From assembly GCF_023721935.1 (NCBI RefSeq), contig NC_064810.1, positions 66,465,983 through 66,529,982 of the forward strand: a stretch of 64,000 bases of DNA, given 5' to 3'. Source of the DNA: Panthera uncia. Its lineage: Eukaryota > Chordata > Mammalia > Carnivora > Felidae. The translations under genes were made by a program, and so were the position numbers. Below are positions 23,510-35,312 of the stretch, piece by piece. The notes beneath the pieces are model-generated. The model did not search any database. It saw only the letters and a list, made by a program, of their open reading frames with translations, and was not told where the DNA came from. Numbering within the stretch: the first letter of the stretch is position 1; each line of letters opens with the position of its first letter.

Positions 23510-24614
23510 ATTAAAGCAAAACACAGTTTATTATAGAGATTTCAAGTAAGGCAGAAAAGAACAAAAATTAAAAGGCTTTTAAACAGCCAAAAGTCCATCA
23601 TTAATATTTGGTGGATAATCCAGCCATTTCTCTATATATCCCATTCTTTTGAATATCATCAGTTTTGACAAAGTGTCCACCTTTGAGGAAGGATTTGACT
23701 TTTGGAAATAGGTCAAAGTTGCTAAGAGCCAGCTAAGTCTGGCAAATAAGGTAATGATTAAGCTGAGTGACAAGAGTTTGGTGCCAAGTCAGGTGTAATT
23801 GGTTTTCTTGGACAGCTCAGAAATTGGCTCTATGAGAGGCACCCATGTCAGATGTGCTCTGAACTCCAACAAGAGCTGCCCTCAAGGGGCTGTCTCTGAA
23901 GGATGTGTGCATGGGATGGCAGAAACCTTGGGAACCATAACCTCCGGAACTAAGCTAGGACTGTGTCCCTTGAGAGCTGTGGGCCTCCATCAGGTCCTTA
24001 CCCTTGAGGAGCCCCTGTTTGCTCATCTTAATGGGATGTTCATAATGTCTACTTTTCATGAGCTGTTACGAGAATCAAACTAGGTCACAGACACGAAAGC
24101 ACTTTTGTAAACTGTCAAGCCCTATACAAATGTAAGGCACTGTTATTTAAGTATGTTTGTCAAATTAATCTTGTTTCTTGATGGGCACACCTCCTACAGT
24201 CACTCTATGGACAGCCACATCATCAAAGCATAAGTGGATAGAACTACTCTCTCCCTTTCTAGTTTCCTTGGGCTGCAGGTTTATCCCTTCAAGGATGCCT
24301 TGCCCTTGACCTCATGATCATTTTACCTGATTTTTCCAATACCGGAGTGTGGGCAAGGGAATGGGTGGGGCATAGTTTGAATCACCACCACTGGCATTTC
24401 TCCCTTTCAGTAGCCTAGGGGAAGGGGGTAGTGATGATCTCAGTCTGGGGTCTCTGTTTTGGAATTTTAAAAGGATCTGGTCAATTTAATATTTACCTGA
24501 AAGGTTTTTTTGACATTGTCTTTCAGAAAATAAGGGAATCTGAGAACAGTTAGGAGTTCCCATGATGCATTAAAAAGGGCTAGAAAAATTAGAAACTATA
24601 GTTACCTCATCTAC

Positions 24615-24725
24615 GAAAATGGCAATAATAACTGTACCATCCTAATAGGTGGTTGGGAGGACTAACTTTCAGGCACTAGTACAGTCTGGCACATAAAAAG
24701 TGCTCAATAAATGTTAACTAGTATT
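24615..24725 (+). repeat. MIR 3' fragment
   Basis: 'gttacctcatctacgaaaatggcaataataactgtacc' and 'agtctggcacataaaaagtgctcaataaatgttaac' are the MIR 3' half. Confidence 0.75.
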
Positions 24726-24914
24726 TTTGATGTTCTTATTAATACAAAAATTGAAATGTATAGACTCCGTAAGTTATAAAGATGTCAGTGTATATACTAT
24801 CAGCAACTTTTGGCAGATGAAAGAGTGCCTCATCAATAATGAGCTAATGTTACTCATATATAATTTATAGATTTAATTTCACCATTTGGAATTTTGTTTT
24901 TTAATTTATATTCA

Positions 24915-25710
24915 TTCATTCAACATATATTTATGTATTTACTACATATAAGGCATTATGCCATCCACTAGAGATATAACAGTGAACCAAACAGACATAA
25001 CCCTTATCCCCATAGAGCTTACTATGAAGGCAACAAGCCATAAACAAATAATTTAACAAATAGGAAATAAGTGTCCTATTAGAACTTGTTTTAAGTGCAA
25101 TGATGGGAAAGTATAATTCTATGTAGCCGAGTGGACCCAATCTTGTGTGGATGAAAGGAGGGTTCAGGGAGTTTTCTTAAGTACATGACATGTGAGCTGA
25201 GATCCAAATAATGAACAGGACTTGTGTAGCAAAGAATGGGGAGGAGCAGATTCGCAGTGGATAAACAGATGCAAAGGTCTTGCGGCTGGAAGAAACAGAG
25301 CATGGTCACATCTGGAATAATGAGAATAAAGGTTGTAGAGAAGAAAATGAGGTTGGGAGCTCAGGGCCTTGCAGACCACCATAAGAACTGTGGTCTTGAC
25401 CTTCACAGCAAAGGAAGCCAATGAAGTGATTTAAGCAAGAACATGAAATGACTAAATTTCTGTATTCAAAGATCACTCCCACTGCAAGGAGAAGAATGGA
25501 TTGGAGGAGAGCCCAACTGAATGCAGGGGTGCAATGTGAGAAGCCATTACAGCAAGCCACGTGAGGGTTGATGGCAGCTTCACCTAGGGTGGTAGTGGTG
25601 GAGCTGGAAAGAAGTGGAAAAAATCAAGAGTTAATTAAGAGCAAAATCTACAGCATCTCATGATGAACTGGATGTAGAAGGTAGGAAAGGAGCGGGGGTA
25701 TAAATAACCT
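24915..25710. repeat. Ancient interspersed repeat, copy 2 (family not assigned)
   Basis: Begins 'cattcattcaacatatatttatgtatttactacatataaggcattatgcc', runs through 'cagtgaaccaaacagacata...ccccatagagcttact' and 'gaagccaatgaagtgatttaagcaagaacatgaaatgac', ends near 'catgatgaactggatgtagaagg'. Same order as the other copies in this window. Confidence 0.65.
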
Positions 25711-25714
25711 ACTC

Positions 25715-26600
25715 ATTCATTCATCATAAATATGTACTGAGCCCCTACAAAATTTTAGACACTATGCTAATTCCTGAGGATTCAGCTGTGAACAAGAGAG
25801 ACAGGTCCCTACCTTCAAGGAGTTACAATCTAGATTTGGAGCTAGAGAGTCGATAATAAGCAAACAGATAAACAATCACATGTTTGCATTTGCAAATTAC
25901 AATTACATGTTTCAGAGTGGGTGATTATAGATATAAGTGCTATGAAGAAAAAACAGACAGGGATACCAGACAAATGGGGTGAGGGCAACTTTTGACAGAG
26001 TAGTCAGGAAAGACTTACCTATGGAAGTGACATTTAAGGTCAGATCAGAGGATGAGAAGGAGGCAGCCAGGAGAAAAGCATTCCAGGTAGAGGTAACACC
26101 AAGGCCAAAGAGCTTGCTGTGTTGCAGGAACAGGTAAGAAATTAGGGTGATTAAAAATAATAAACAAAGGGAGAGTCATACAAAATGGGGATGAAGAAGC
26201 AGATCACTTTTGGTGTTTAAAAGATTAACTGCTATATGAAAAATGGGGGGAAACTGATTATTTTAGAGTAAGAGTGAAAACAGGGAGACCAGATAGGAGA
26301 CTGTCATTCAGGTATAGAAAATGATGGCTTGGGGTGGGGGCATCTGGGTGGCTCAGTTTGTTAAGGGTCCAACTCTTGATTTCAGCTCAGGTCATGATCT
26401 CACAGTTGTGGGATCAAACCCCACATTGGGCTCTGTGCTGACAGTGTGGAGCCTGGGATGATCTCTCTCCTTCTCTCTCTGCCCCTCCACCCTTCAAAAT
26501 AAATAAATAAACTTAGAAAAAAAAGAAAATGATGGCTTGGACTGGGGGTGTGAACCAAGGAGAAGTAGACAGATATGAGGTGGACAGATGCATTTTATAG
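25715..26600. repeat. Ancient interspersed repeat, copy 3, split by a SINE
   Basis: Restarts with 'cattcattcatcataaatatgtactgagcccctac', then 'cagctgtgaacaagagagacaggtccctaccttcaaggagtta' and 'gaaaagcattccaggtagaggtaacaccaaggccaaag', 'gggagaccagataggagactgtcattcaggtatag'. It directly follows copy 2 in the same orientation. Confidence 0.65.
26333..26524 (+). mobile_element. SINE (SINEC type) with exact 16-bp target-site duplication
   Basis: Head 'gggcatctgggtggctcagtttgttaagggtcc'. 'gaaaatgatggcttgg' is repeated exactly at 26317-26332 and 26525-26540. Confidence 0.96.
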
Positions 26601-27484
26601 ATAAATCCAACTAGCTTCATTTAAGATTCAAATGGCCCCAAAAGCAGTGAGGGCTTGATTCAGCTGCAGAAGTTGTCAGCATGATGTAACCCACCTATAG
26701 AAACAGGATCTTCAATTCATCTCCTGAGTCCATACAAGCATAAGGCTGCAGTTGTCCAAGCTCCAGAAGAGCAGGTTGTTGGCATTAGGGACAGCCACCA
26801 TGGATCGGGGATCAGAGACCAAAACTGACACCAGGGTAACTGGGATCAGGGATCACCAAGACTAAGGTCACCAAAGTCATAGCAGACCAAAATGAAGGGG
26901 GAATCTGTTGAGCTAGGTCTGTACAAGCGGGGCCTTCCTGGAGCCAAAAGTGGGAACTAGTTCAAACCCTGGGTTAGGGTTGGGCCAACCATGAAGGTTA
27001 GAGTGACAAAGACACCAGTCAAAAGTTAGAGGGATGAAGATGTACCACCTATCACACAAGTTTGATGACGCATTTAGTGGATAATTCAGACATCTGAGAT
27101 CTACTGTAGAATCCCAAATACTACAGTTTCCATGTTGTTCAGCTTCTTGTGATTTAGACAAGAGGAGTTCCTGCCTTACAGACTTGGTTTGATCTAGAGT
27201 GTGAGGCTTTGGGCAGCCTCACTAGAAACATACTTGCCTTCCTACTCCCATTCTCTGTTTCTCTGCCATGTCAACAACATTATGCACATGAAGTAAAATA
27301 TTCAGAATTCTGTGACAAGTGTCATCCCAGTGCTGCCATACTGCTATATCTGCATGTACATATGCATATATGCATATGTAACAGCTGGGGCAGCTGAGTA
27401 ATAGCAATGTCAAGGTGCATTAACCTTCAGGGCAATAAGTGTCTCCATGCTTGCTCTCAAGTTAAAGAATAAGCAAAACTAATC

Positions 27485-27688
27485 TAGAGTGATAGAATCA
27501 AATTGGGGGGTATAATTCTGAGAAGGCATGAGGGAGTCTTCTGGTGTGCTGGGAATGTTCTATGTCTTGATCTGGATGGTGTTTGTATGGATGTTGTGCA
27601 TTTGTAAGAATTCATCGGGTTGTAGTTTCATGATTTGTGAACTTTATTATATGTAAGTTATGCCTCAACAAAAATGTTTTTATTAAAA
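27485..27688 (+). mobile_element. L1M-type 3' end
   Basis: 'gtgctgggaatgttctatgtcttgatctggatggtgtttgtatgg' to 'gtgaactttattatatgtaagttatgcctcaacaaaaa' is the usual L1M 3' terminus with its terminal A-rich tail. Confidence 0.8.
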
Positions 27689-28142
27689 AGAGAAATAGGA
27701 GAGATACCTGATCCCAAGGCAAACAAGACAAAAGAAGGATGGTCCATTCTGGTATCAATCACAGGGAGCAGCAATGCACCTCCTCCCAGAGCTTGTTTGC
27801 ATCTGACTACTCCTTCTTGCTCTGCTCCCAGTCTCAATCCCCAGCCAATGCTAATGCTATCAAGCAACATGTAGAAAGTTTGGCAAGTTATGACAATAAG
27901 TCTGATCCAGGGAAGTGTAAGATAGTACTGATGATTTCCAACTATTGGGAATCCGGTGTGACACAGACTGAAATTTTCACGGGAAATATAGAGCAGCATC
28001 CCTGTTCGTCATCATGAGTATCCCTGACAATCACAGCTAAATACGAATAAATAAATCGTATTACATCAAGGATTTTCAGCACCATGAACTTGAAATCCAG
28101 GAGAAGAGAGAAAAAATAAGAATAAGAAAATTAACAGCATGA

Positions 28143-28356
28143 GCGGCACCTGGGTGGCTCAGTCAGTTAAGCATCTGAGTCTTGATTTCAGCTCAGGTCA
28201 CAATCTCACCTTTCATGGATTTAAGCACTGCATCAGACTCCACACTCATGCATGGGGACTGCCTGGAATTCTCTCTCTCCCTGTCCACCCTTCCCCCGTT
28301 CACACACAAGCATGTGCATTCTCTCCCTCCCCCCTCAAAATAAATTAAAAATAAAT
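28143..28356 (+). mobile_element. SINE (SINEC type) with target-site duplication
   Basis: Head 'ggcacctgggtggctcagtcagttaagcatc'. Flanks 'aaaattaacagcatga' (28127-28142) and 'aaaattaacagaatga' (28357-28372) differ at one base. Confidence 0.95.
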
Positions 28357-28970
28357 AAAATTAACAGAATGAAACTATATTTTTCTTATCTTTCAACTTT
28401 ATTTACTATGTCCTTTTCTTGGAGATTCTACCATGCATATTAGGCTATTAAAAGCACTGATAAGTCCTACGGTTAACAAACATGTTTACTTTTATTTCAC
28501 ACAATGTTTATATTTGACCAAGAACACTTTAGGAAATTGTACTCTAAGGCTACCATTTATGTTTTTCCCCTTCATTCCCTTCCTTGGAGAATCATTAAGC
28601 CTCACTGTTCCAGCTACCATATTGGTGCTAAAATTTTTCCTGTCTCAGATCCAACCCAGCCTCCCTACCCAAGCTTTAGGATATCTCTACCCACAGCAAA
28701 TTTTCACCTAGATGGTCCACATGGGGCAGAATGGGGATCTAACAGGGGTTCAGAGAGAACTCTGAATTCATTAATCTTTCATGCAATGCATATGAAGAAT
28801 TAACCTGGTAGTATGGAAGAAGCTGTATTCCTGAAGTTTTTATTAAGCCACCTTGAGAACTGAACCCTGAACTCAATGAATCTTAACAAACAACTATGGC
28901 AAATATAAAATAGGTTTTACTCACCTCTCTCTTATTTGTCATTTAACTCCCATCTTCTCCCACTTCATTT

Positions 28971-29149
28971 TTTTTAATTTATTTATTTATTTATTTATTT
29001 GCTTATTTTTTAGACAGAGACAGTGCAAGAGGGGCAGAGAGAGAGGGGGAGAGAGAATCTTCAGCAGGCTCATCTCAGGGCCCTGAGATCATGACCTGAA
29101 CCAAAATCAAGAGTCAGATACTTAACCAACTGAGCCACCCAGGAGCCCC
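28971..29149 (-). mobile_element. SINE (SINEC type), shortened, with target-site duplication
   Basis: Reverse element with (TTTA)n end and 'gagccacccaggagcccc' head. Flanks 'tcccacttcattt' (28958-28970) and 'tcccacttccttt' (29150-29162). Part of the central region is missing. Confidence 0.92.
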
Positions 29150-29769
29150 TCCCACTTCCTTTTCGATCCATTAAGCTATCCATTTTCCACACAACCACCT
29201 GAATCCACAGCTATTCAAACCCCTCCTTTCTGCCACAGGCACATTAACTGAGAATTCTATGAGAAAGGGAGAACTGGGCTGGCCACTTTCTTCTAGGACT
29301 GAAGTTGTGTTGGTCTTTTTCTGAGACAGCCTCCAAAAGACAATATCATTATTTCAGAAAAGATTCTACACAATGAAGTAATGGAGACTGAAAGAGGCCC
29401 TTGGGAAGACCCATGACCCGCTGGGGATAAAAACAATTCACTTTGTCTCAACCCTTGGTTTCTCATTAGCTAAGTAATTCCCAAAGTCCCCACTAGCTCT
29501 AATAGCCCACGTACACAGGGTGTGTGCATAAAGTGCCCGGCAGCTTGCCCACACCACTTGCCCATGAGAGATTCAGGAAGCAGAACTGAGCTTCTGATGG
29601 GCACATTACTGCATCATTTCTTAAAGCAAACAAAACTTTTTCTAATGGCATCTAAATAACTCGCTGGCCAGGTCAATATGGCTACTTCAAAGTAACAAGT
29701 CCTTATTATGTATTTATTTTGCGCAGAGTGTGTCTCTGGTCTTATCAATACCCCCTAGAAGAGCCTAGG

Positions 29770-30130
29770 ACCTTGGGACGCGATCCCCCAAACCCAGCCG
29801 AGGCACGCAGGGGCAGCCTTTTGCATGGGTCGCCTTCGTGGAGCAGAAAAGTCCAAAGGCGGTGACCCCTCGCCCGAGGCCGGCGCCCAAGGCCATTAGA
29901 AGGCCTCTCCCTTAGCTCCACGCACTACAAGTCAAAACAACCTCTCTCCCCTGCTGACGCCACGGCCAGGCAGGGCTGGAAATCGATCTGCGATCTTTCT
30001 GCTCCAGCACAGCCGGCACCCTGGCTGATGCGGGCGCGTGGGCGCTCGGGCGGAATGACGGTGGGCTGCGCCAGAGCGGCCGGCGGGGGGCTGCTGACGG
30101 CGGAGAAAGGAGCCCGCTTCCCCTAAGGGC
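29770..30130. promoter_or_regulatory. CpG-rich block inside CASR intron 1
   Basis: Roughly 30 CpG dinucleotides in about 360 bases by hand count, in a setting that is otherwise CpG-poor. It has no recognised repeat and no convincing coding frame. Candidate intronic promoter, enhancer or unlisted first exon; no TATA box seen. Which strand it would serve is unknown. Confidence 0.55.
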
Positions 30131-30939
30131 ATCCTCTCACTGCCCCTCCCGCCACCCAGTCCCCCAGACAGTTGCTCACCTGTAGAAGGCTAGGGGAGGG
30201 GACAGTGGCCACTTCTAAGCCCAGCCCTCTACTGAGGCTCCGCCTGCAGGACTCACCAAACCTTTGCTGCCCAACTCAGAAAACCTTACAGATAAAGAGA
30301 CCAAAGCCCAGAGAAGAGCAACAGCTGGTCCTGAGGGCGAGTGGCAGAGCAGAGACTAAACTATGGTCTCCTGATCCCTCCTAGGCGTCTGTCTCCAACA
30401 GTTTTTTTCAGCCAAAGAGCTTCTTTCTTGGTTTCTTCACAAACACGCTTCCAAGTTGTTGCAAAGACCTATCAGGCTGATACATAAAGATCAGGGATTT
30501 GCACTTTGAAACCTGAAACCCTTCTCTCCCTGTGGAATCTTGAGACGACCTTCCTTGCTTGCTTTCTTTGCCATCGACTCGGACTTTTTGCAGCTCTCTC
30601 AGTGTCATCATCTGGCCTGTGGTCACCTTGGAGACATCAGAAAATGTCCTGATCGTGATCCCATGGTAGGAGTGTGCCATACAGCTAATATCCACCCTGT
30701 GGACAGGATGCTAACTGCACCTCTAATCTAGCTAGTTGGGTGGCTTGCCTGGCTTTCTGCCCCAGGCCTCTCTCATTATCAAACACTTGTTTGAAGGTAG
30801 CCATGCTGTGGGTGAGCTAAACCAGGTATATTCTGGGACCAGAGAAAAACAGCAAAGTGACCTTTCTCATCAAAGACGGGGGAGGGAGGGCATCTCTATC
30901 ATGTTAAGAACTAATGTTTATCGAACTAGGCTCTGTGAT

Positions 30940-31135
30940 ATGTTCTTACAAGATTATTTTAATGTAATCCCCACAGCAACCCCACCATTGTTATATTCCT
31001 GTGTTATAGATGCAGAAACAAAAGCACAGAAATTACAACTTGCCCCAACTCACCAACTAGTCAAAGCAGAGATTGGAACCCTGGCTTCTTCCAGAACCTG
31101 TGCCTTCAACTGCTATGCCCTGTTCCATCTCATGA
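30940..31135 (-). repeat. MIR relic
   Basis: 'tgtaatccccacagcaacccc...ttatagatgcagaaacaaaagcacagaaattacaacttgccccaactcaccaactagtcaaagcagagattggaaccctgg' is the reverse MIR core. Confidence 0.75.
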
Positions 31136-31667
31136 TGGAATAAACATTTTGATATTATGGGAAAGGACGGTATATGGAGAATAAGGAAATTTAGCTTCCA
31201 TTTTTGCTCTGCCTCTCCACAGAGGTAACAGAGATATACTTCTCCACAGAGAGAAAAACCTCAAATCATATAACCTTGCTTTTCAGGTATATGAAACACC
31301 TGCAACAAATAGAATTACGTGCAGATGTGCATTTTTCTGGGAAGAGCAGCCATAGTTTTCATCAGCATGTCAGAGAGATCCATATACATAAGCTGTCTGG
31401 ACTATCTCATCTTTATAGTATTTTTCATGACAAACAGCCTACTCTAATTGTCTTCTAACATTTTACATAATGATGCAATAGCAGCTTCAGACTCTGGGAC
31501 CCATCTCTGGTTCAGGGATGTGAAGGGCTCCCAGCTGCATGCTGGCCTTTCCAGCACACCCGCATGTCCAGATAGTGATCACAGGAAGGACGACATTGGG
31601 GTGGAATCATCAAATTCATCCTCCACCTACTTGCAACACCTCAGCATTTTTGCTTTACTGTTGTATT

Positions 31668-31718
31668 TTTTACTTGCAATCAGACTTTACTTGCAATCAG
31701 ACTTTACTTGCAATCAGA
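31668..31718. repeat. 17-bp minisatellite, three copies
   Basis: 'tttacttgcaatcagac' repeated three times head to tail without a mismatch, followed by a partial unit 'ttta'. Confidence 0.93.
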
Positions 31719-31819
31719 CTTTATATAAAGGCACACAGAAAAGATTTCAGAATCCTTTTTTCTATTGTTCTATAAAAAGAATTCTAGCCGCAGAACCTCC
31801 ACCAGGCTTGGGGTAAAGT

Positions 31820-32170
31820 GTCCGTTCATTATCGAGTACCTGCTATGTCCAGAGCATACTGCAGTGAAAGAGATAGACCAGATCCCTGCCTGCCTGGACA
31901 CTCAGAGGGACTGGCAGGGAAATGCCAGGAAGATACAGAGAGCACTAGGAAGAGCAAGGCCTAGAGAGTCCGAAGGGACTTCCTTGAGAGGTGATGGGAT
32001 TTGAGCCAACCCTGAAGGGTGAGTAGGAATGAAGAAAGCCAGAAGTGCAGGTCAGAGGCGTTGAAGAGCATTCCAAGCAGAGAAAACAGCTTGTGGGAAG
32101 GGCCTGAGACAATTAAGAACGTGGCCTGTTGGAGGAAGTGAAGGCAGACTGGATGGAGCACAGGAAGAGG
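31820..32170. repeat. Ancient interspersed repeat, copy 4 (family not assigned)
   Basis: 'cattatcgagtacctgctatgtccagagcatactgcagtgaaagagatagaccagatccctgcctgcc', then 'gagccaaccctgaagggtgagtaggaatg' and 'gagcattccaagcagagaaaacagcttgtgggaagggcctgag', the same order as copies 2 and 3. Confidence 0.6.
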
Positions 32171-32229
32171 GAGAGAGGTGTAGGCTCTCCCTACACCTAC
32201 AGGTGAGGCTGCTGAAGGAGTTAGGGTCA

Positions 32230-32410
32230 GGGTATTCAGGGCTTCTGGAGTCAGGAAACCTGGGTCCCAGTACCAGCCGTGTGATGCTGTGTGTGAGACA
32301 CAGTACTAACTGGCTGTGTGATATTGGCAAGGCAGGCAACATCTCTGATCTTCCATTTCCTTAACTTAAACATTCGAAGTTTGAACTAGCTGGTTTCTAA
32401 AGTCCTTTCT
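32230..32410 (+). repeat. MIR relic
   Basis: 'cttctggagtcaggaaacctgggtcccagtaccagccgtgtgatgc', 'ggctgtgtgatattggcaaggcaggcaacatctctgatcttccatttcc'. Confidence 0.65.
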
Positions 32411-33823
32411 GGCTCCACTATCCTGTGATCTTGTGACTTTAAGGAAAGTGAAAAAGAGTGAGGCAATGAGTAACTGATCTGTGAGAAAGAGAAAAATGGC
32501 TCCCGATACCTGGGAGCTGGGTGGGTGTTTTCATGCTGAATATATGCAATTTCATAGAACATCACCATCAAACAAGGCCACTCTGCGACTGTGATGGACA
32601 CTCCACAATCATGTCTGAGCACAGATAAAAACAAAACAAAACAAAACGTTAACATTATCCAAACCACAAAAATGACCAAACATTTCCCTGTCCTGGCTCA
32701 GATTACTACTGCTTCTTTACCAATTACAGCTTCAGCCTCACTCTAGTCTTCCTTCCTTTTGGACAAGAGTCACTAAGATGCCCAATCATAGAATGACCCC
32801 TGCTTCCTGGCAGCATCCCAAGCCCTGCTTCCTTAAACCCTCTGCAAAATCCCCTCACACAAGCTTCAGCCCTGTAGTCCTTTCTACCACCTTCTCTGAG
32901 ATGACCCACAGTTCTGCTTCTCTGAAATAAGTAACAAACCTAACTTGCCCAACCACAAGGCTGTTCCTCCAGAAGAGCCAGGACTAGGGCCAGCCATAAC
33001 AAGCAGTGCCTCTCACATTCTGCACCCTAGGTGCTTCCCTTTCCCCTGTCCTGGTGGTGCTTGGCTAAAAGGCATTGACATAAGCCCCCTCCTCTTCTGA
33101 TGTTCTCTAATCTAATGTCAGGAGCCCTTATCCGAGCCTCAGAGTGGTGGGAAGTGGAGCTATGAAGTGGAGGGGGAGAAGAAAATGAGGGAAATGCAAG
33201 AGGACAAGTTCACCAGAGAATTTACATCCATCCAATGATAAGGGAGCAGAATTAAAATGATCACCAAACATTTCTTCCTCACTTGAAGTGCTGGGCTTCC
33301 TCCCGTCAGGCCTACACCTCACCCAGATCATGCATGGGCTAGATGGGAGGTAGTGGTTTTTCTGTTTCCCAACCAAACCACACCAATCACACTCTTTCTT
33401 AAGGTCATCTTCACAGGAAGGTAACTGGTTCCCAGGGAACTGACTCATTTGGCAGTATCAAAGTGGGTAGAAATGGTTGCTGCTGGTGATTCAGCTTCTC
33501 AGCTTGGACTTCCCATCTTTAAAGTTTTTTCACTGGGGTAATCCCCACCACACAACCCACTCCATTCTCTTCATGTGAGAAAATGGTAAACAAACAAGAC
33601 CCCTGATGCCTCCTGAGTCAGATGGCAACCAAGGGGAAGAAGTGACCTGTTTCTCTGGCCACAAAACAGGCTGTTGGACCCATCCCTCTAATCAGAAAGG
33701 CTGACGGAATCAGCTTCTTTTAATCTGCAGAAACCATTGTGCACACCAGGCACATAGCTATTCCCAAAGCTGTTGGCATACAGTCACAATAAAGGCAGAG
33801 TTTTCTCTGTGTTCAGTTTAATT

Positions 33824-34006
33824 CAGGGGTCAACAAACTTTCTGTGTAAAGGATCAAATAGTAAATATTTTAGGCTTTGTAGGCCCATCTGCCCTTGTAG
33901 CATAAAACCAACCACAGATAATATTCAAATTAATAGGCATGCCTATTATTTCAATGGAGTGTTTACAAAAATGGGTGGGCCAAATCTGGCCATAGTTTGC
34001 CCCCTG
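33824..34006. mobile_element. hAT-Charlie-type nonautonomous DNA element
   Basis: Starts 'caggggtcaacaaactttctgtgtaaaggatcaaatagtaaatattttaggctttg' and ends 'ggccaaatctggccatagtttgccccctg', which are near inverted-repeat ends of a common mammalian hAT family. Exact subfamily name not assigned; the 8-bp duplication is not clear. Confidence 0.75.
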
Positions 34007-34137
34007 GTCTACTATAGTCAGCGCATGGGCATAGCTAAATAGGAACAGGAATAGTAACCTTTACCATAACTTTTAAAAGAGTTTATTTCTCATCAGAGGG
34101 ATTGGAAGAAGTCTTAAAAACCAGTTCGGAAACTTCT

Positions 34138-34138
<1 letters not shown>

Positions 34139-34178
<40 letters not shown>
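34139..34178. repeat. (AC)n microsatellite
   Basis: Nineteen to twenty uninterrupted AC units. Confidence 0.95.
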
Positions 34179-34249
34179 CAAAAGAGGAAGAGAAGAGAGA
34201 AACAATCAAAATAAGAAAATAGGATTTCATTTCAGAAGAGGAATAGAGG

Positions 34250-34446
34250 GGAGCACCTGGATGGCTCAGTTGTGGTTTGTGAGTTCGAGCCCCACATTAA
34301 GCTCTGTGCTGACAGCTCAAGTCTGGAGCTTGCTTCAGATTCTGGGTCTCCTTCTCTCTCTCTACTCTTCCCCCACTCACACTCTGTCTCTCTCTCTCTC
34401 TCTCTCAAAAATAAATAAACATTAAAGAATTTTTTTTTTTTAAAAA
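34250..34446 (+). mobile_element. SINE (SINEC type) with an internal deletion
   Basis: Head 'gagcacctggatggctcagt' is joined directly to 'tgtggtttgtgagttcgagccccac', missing the roughly 40 bases that normally carry 'aagcgtccgacttcagctcaggtcatgatctc'. Flanks 'agaagaggaatagagg' (34234-34249) and 'agaagaggaatggagg' (34447-34462). Confidence 0.94.
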
Positions 34447-35312
34447 AGAAGAGGAATGGAGGAATCAACGTGGTAAGAGTTCTTTGTTAGGCCTCTGTGG
34501 CCTCCTCTTATCCAGACCATGTCTTCAGAAGCCATTCACAGGCTCAGGAACAGGCAGAGAGACACTGAGAGTGCACTGGATAGCTACAGATTGCAGAATG
34601 TTCAGGGTTATTCCAGCTCCTGAAGGAGAGGCCTTTCTGAGCCCCAGAAGGGCTGCCAGAGAAAGAAGGGAACAGGAGGTACTGGACAGAAGAGATTTGT
34701 GAAAGTGACTTCTAATGGTCACATGTAAACAGGATCCTGGACCTTATTATCTGGAGATAATCCACTGGTTGTGAAGCATATATATCCATTTGGCAAATTT
34801 GAAAGGGGAATTTAATAATGAAAGATATAAGTTTAAAAATAGAACTCCCAAGTTTCTTCCAGAGAAAGGTAGAAGAGAATGATCACCAGATAGGTAAATC
34901 CCCTCCATCTGGCTGGGAGAGAAGACGAAAAGTGGCCAATCTGTGGTTAATGGCCATTTTCTCTGATTCTACAAATCATGCATACTGATTACAGATTCTG
35001 AAAGTTACCCTAGCTACAGAGCAATGATTTCTGAACTATGTTTCCTGGTATATACTGGTGTGATTGGATGTTAAGAATTATTGCATGAGAAAGATTTCAG
35101 AAAAACCGAAGAAAAAATTGACATTGACAGGAAACTATTGTGTATGTGTTCCAATGCATTTCTAATTTGCTAGATTATGCTTGGGGAAAAAAAACTATAG
35201 TGTTGGGAAAAAACGTTCATTTTAAAACTATTCCTAGGAAATAGACTTTTCAGGGCCAGGAACAGACTCTACTAGCCTATACCAGTGCAGATAAAAAAGA
35301 GTTGTTGTGATA

